Assembly: GCA_002381485.1 (NCBI GenBank)
Contig: DFTJ01000001.1
Location: 11,950-19,026, forward strand
Source: Candidatus Saccharibacteria bacterium UBA4215
Lineage (GTDB): Bacteria; Patescibacteriota; Saccharimonadia; Saccharimonadales; Saccharimonadaceae
Direction of reading: 5' to 3'
DNA length: 7,077 nucleotides
Shown: positions 5,298 to 7,077 of the stretch, piece after piece
Position numbering within the stretch: the first letter of the stretch is position 1
Layout: every line of letters begins with the position of its first letter
Notes under the pieces: model-generated
Seen by the model: the letters and a program-made list of their open reading frames with translations, nothing else
The model's database searches: none
Told to the model about the DNA's origin: nothing
Program-made: the position numbers and the translations under genes

Positions 5298-6283
5298 TGG
5301 CAAAAAACGACAAAAAAGTTAATTCGAAGTCTATTTCTCATCAAAAGCGAAGCCGTCGCAAGTGGGTGACGTTTATGCGCATGTTGCGCTATGGCGTCAA
5401 TAATTTTAGCCGAAACGCATGGCTGACGATTGCTGCGACTGCGGTGATGACGATTACGCTGTTTGTTATCTTCACGAGTGTATCTGCCCGGCAGGTACTG
5501 GTAGACACGGTTGCGCTCCTGCGTGATCGCGTCGATATGTCGATTTATGTTCAGAACGAGACGAGTGAAGAGGCGGTTGAAGAGATTCAAGGTGACCTGC
5601 GTCAGCTCTCTTCGGTCACAGCCGTTACGTATATTTCGCCCGAAGACGCGCGCGAAGACTTCATTCAGCAAAACCGGGAAAACCCCGAGACACTCGACGC
5701 TGTGCGCGAAGCTACAAACCGATTCCCAGGAACGTTTAGCGTCAAAGTTCAGGACATTAACGACACTACACAGCTTCAAGAGTTTGTTGACACGAACGAG
5801 ACCTACCTTGCGAATGCTGATCCGGCACGTGATCCGTCGTTTGCCGGCGAAAGGCGAAGTAGCATAGAAGCAATTGGCCGTGCGGCGACGTTTGCCCAGC
5901 AGGTGGGTGTTGGTGCGAGCTTAGTGTTTGTTGTCGTGTCGATGCTCATTATCTTCAATACGATTCGCATGGCTATCTTTAACCGCAAGGAAGAAATTCA
6001 GATGATGAAATTGATTGGTGCCGAGAGCTCATTTATCCGTGGGCCATTCTTGGTGGAGGCGGTTGTGTACGGCTTCTTTGCCGCGCTCATCGCCAGCGGG
6101 CTTGGCTATGCGCTGCTCTTCTTTGCCGCACCTGCGCTGGAGAGCTACCAGATTAATGTGCAGCCAACCCTCGATATCTTGAGTCTGTATGGCGGCTTTG
6201 TCCTGCTGGGTATGATTGTCATCGGTGCAATCATCGGTATCATTTCTTCGCTACTTGCAACGCAACGCTATCTCAAATTGTAA
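5297..6283 (+). CDS. ftsX: Cell division membrane protein FtsX
   Basis: This integral membrane partner of FtsE passes the ATPase signal to extracellular hydrolases through its outer loop. It has 328 aa. A basic cytoplasmic N-terminus (1-40) rich in Lys and Arg is followed by TM1 (about 41-62) and a large extracellular domain (about 65-202), which would bind the coiled-coil hydrolase. TM2 (about 203-224), TM3 (about 251-274) and TM4 (about 297-319) follow. The conserved cytoplasmic block FNTIRMAIFNRKEEIQMMKL (220-239) and GAESSFIRGPFLVEAVVYG (241-259) is diagnostic of FtsX. The start ATG overlaps the ftsE stop; a modest AGGGGAG (5278-5284) lies 12 bases upstream inside ftsE. I see no break or unusual composition. 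The next gene, 60 bases downstream, encodes the probable hydrolase partner. Confidence 0.95.
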   Translation: MAKNDKKVNSKSISHQKRSRRKWVTFMRMLRYGVNNFSRNAWLTIAATAVMTITLFVIFTSVSARQVLVDTVALLRDRVDMSIYVQNETSEEAVEEIQGDLRQLSSVTAVTYISPEDAREDFIQQNRENPETLDAVREATNRFPGTFSVKVQDINDTTQLQEFVDTNETYLANADPARDPSFAGERRSSIEAIGRAATFAQQVGVGASLVFVVVSMLIIFNTIRMAIFNRKEEIQMMKLIGAESSFIRGPFLVEAVVYGFFAALIASGLGYALLFFAAPALESYQINVQPTLDILSLYGGFVLLGMIVIGAIIGIISSLLATQRYLKL

Positions 6284-6304
6284 TTCACCAACAGGGGGGT
6301 CATC

Positions 6305-6343
6305 TTGACTAAACATCGTGCTTATGCTACAATCCTAACAGAT
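6305..6343 (+). promoter_or_regulatory. Strong promoter of the CwlO-like gene, nearly leaderless
   Basis: TTGACT (6305-6310), 17 bases, then TACAAT (6328-6333) with an extended TGC (6325-6327): the best promoter match in the window. The ATG at 6344 is 10 bases after the -10. Initiation at A6340 would leave a leader of four bases, AGAT. No Shine-Dalgarno is present. The gene can therefore be transcribed apart from ftsEX. Confidence 0.72.
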
Positions 6344-7077
6344 ATGAAACTGCGCTCCACCACACCAGCTTCACTCTCTTTCCCGGCACGTGCCTTTATT
6401 GTCTTTGCTATCATTGTGATGGCATTAGCAGTGCCGATCCAGTTTGGTGGACAAGCGACCGCTAACAATTTTGAGGAGCGGATTCGCGCATTGGAGCAGG
6501 ACATTTCACGCTATGAAGCGGAAGCCCTTGAACTCGGGAAGCAAGCCGACTCATTGGAGCGTGAAGTCAGTCGTTTGAACAACGAGAAGGCTGCTATTCA
6601 GGCCAAAGTTGATATCAGCCAGAACAAATACGACAAGCTGGTTGAAGACATCGCCACCAACGAGCAGAAGATCGCCGATAACCAAGATGCGCTGGGTGAA
6701 ATTATTGCTGATTTGTACGTTGATGACAACATTTCGCCGATTGAGATGTTGGCAAGTAGCCAGAACATTGGCGACTTCTTGAATAAGCAAGAATATCGGA
6801 CAGTGACTCGTGAAGAGCTTTCTTCTACTATTACTGAAATTAAAGATTTGAAAGCTGAGCTTGAAGAGCAAAAAGCCGAAGTCGAGGACGTTCTTGCTGA
6901 TCAGAAAAACCAGCGAAATGCATTAGCTGCCAAAGAGTCTGAACAGCGCACGTTGTTGAGCCAGACACAAGGAAGTGAAGCGGCGTATCAGAACCTTGCC
7001 AAAGATGCTGCAGCTGAGAAGTTGCAGGTACAAAGCGAGCAGCAGGCTGCAATTGAAGCTGCCCTCCAGGCTGCTGG
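6344..7077 (+). CDS. Secreted coiled-coil protein of the CwlO/PcsB/EnvC type, 3' end outside the window
   Basis: A probable FtsEX-regulated peptidoglycan hydrolase or hydrolase activator; 244 codons are visible and the frame runs off the right edge without a stop. Residues 1-40 form a signal peptide or N-terminal anchor: basic start, hydrophobic core (about 18-31), and ATA before NN as a likely cleavage site. Long heptad-rich helices follow (about 43-118 and 152-244), broken by SPIEMLASSQNIGDFLNKQE (131-150). That break matches the helix-turn signature of CwlO, PcsB and RipC N-terminal domains ('syLevLlnSkSfsDfl'). The C-terminal catalytic domain (NlpC/P60, CHAP or M23 type) would lie beyond the window, so the exact enzyme class cannot be named. 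Placement right after ftsEX supports the partner role. The start is fixed by the strong promoter ten bases upstream. Confidence 0.85.
   Translation, partial: MKLRSTTPASLSFPARAFIVFAIIVMALAVPIQFGGQATANNFEERIRALEQDISRYEAEALELGKQADSLEREVSRLNNEKAAIQAKVDISQNKYDKLVEDIATNEQKIADNQDALGEIIADLYVDDNISPIEMLASSQNIGDFLNKQEYRTVTREELSSTITEIKDLKAELEEQKAEVEDVLADQKNQRNALAAKESEQRTLLSQTQGSEAAYQNLAKDAAAEKLQVQSEQQAAIEAALQAA

Noticed and set aside
5285..5779. 164-codon minus-strand frame opposite ftsX, and similar long antisense frames opposite prfB, the Clp gene and the CwlO-like gene
   Set aside because: They lie opposite clear conserved genes, show no recognisable domain and follow from the codon bias of the sense gene.
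1..7077. Defence system, phage or mobile element
   Set aside because: All genes are housekeeping or cell-wall functions apart from the Clp N-domain gene. There are no integrase, transposase, terminal repeats or CRISPR-like repeats.

Overview
The window is a compact bacterial chromosome segment with about 49% GC by eye. It is most consistent with Patescibacteria (CPR), and Candidatus Saccharibacteria is my best guess. The grounds are MurD with a GSKGKGTT P-loop, a very short MurI, an ftsE-ftsX-CwlO-like block, and start codons sitting almost directly on -10 elements. The placement is inference, not a database result. An RF2 gene is present and a gene ends in TGA, so UGA is a stop here. That argues against the UGA-to-Gly code of Gracilibacteria/Absconditabacteria.

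Layout: (1) 1-875 (+), the C-terminal two thirds of an M16 zinc-peptidase-family protein, cut by the window edge. (2) 886-2169 (+), murD. (3) 2166-2813 (-), a short murI converging on murD. (4) 2852-3934 (+), prfB (RF2), diverging from murI across 38 bp. (5) 4077-4520 (+), a stand-alone Clp N-domain protein with its own promoter, a ~115-nt structured leader, a strong Shine-Dalgarno and a 3' hairpin. (6) 4614-6283 (+), ftsE-ftsX, overlapping by one base. (7) 6344-7077 (+), the start of a secreted CwlO/PcsB-type coiled-coil protein, cut by the right edge. No gene-free stretch exceeds 300 bases. I saw no tRNA, rRNA, CRISPR array or insertion sequence.

Functional theme: the cell wall. MurI makes D-glutamate and MurD adds it to UDP-MurNAc-L-Ala. 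FtsEX is the ATP-driven membrane complex that activates peptidoglycan hydrolases through coiled-coil partners, and the last gene looks like that partner. prfB and the Clp N-domain gene belong to translation termination and probably protein quality control.

The most striking feature is in the regulatory DNA. Five genes (murD, murI, prfB, ftsE and the CwlO-like gene) have a good -10 hexamer only 7 or 10 nt before the ATG and no Shine-Dalgarno, which implies leaderless or nearly leaderless mRNAs. The Clp N-domain gene is the exception, with a long folded leader and a strong Shine-Dalgarno. With its raised GC3, it looks like a differently regulated, perhaps acquired, cassette.
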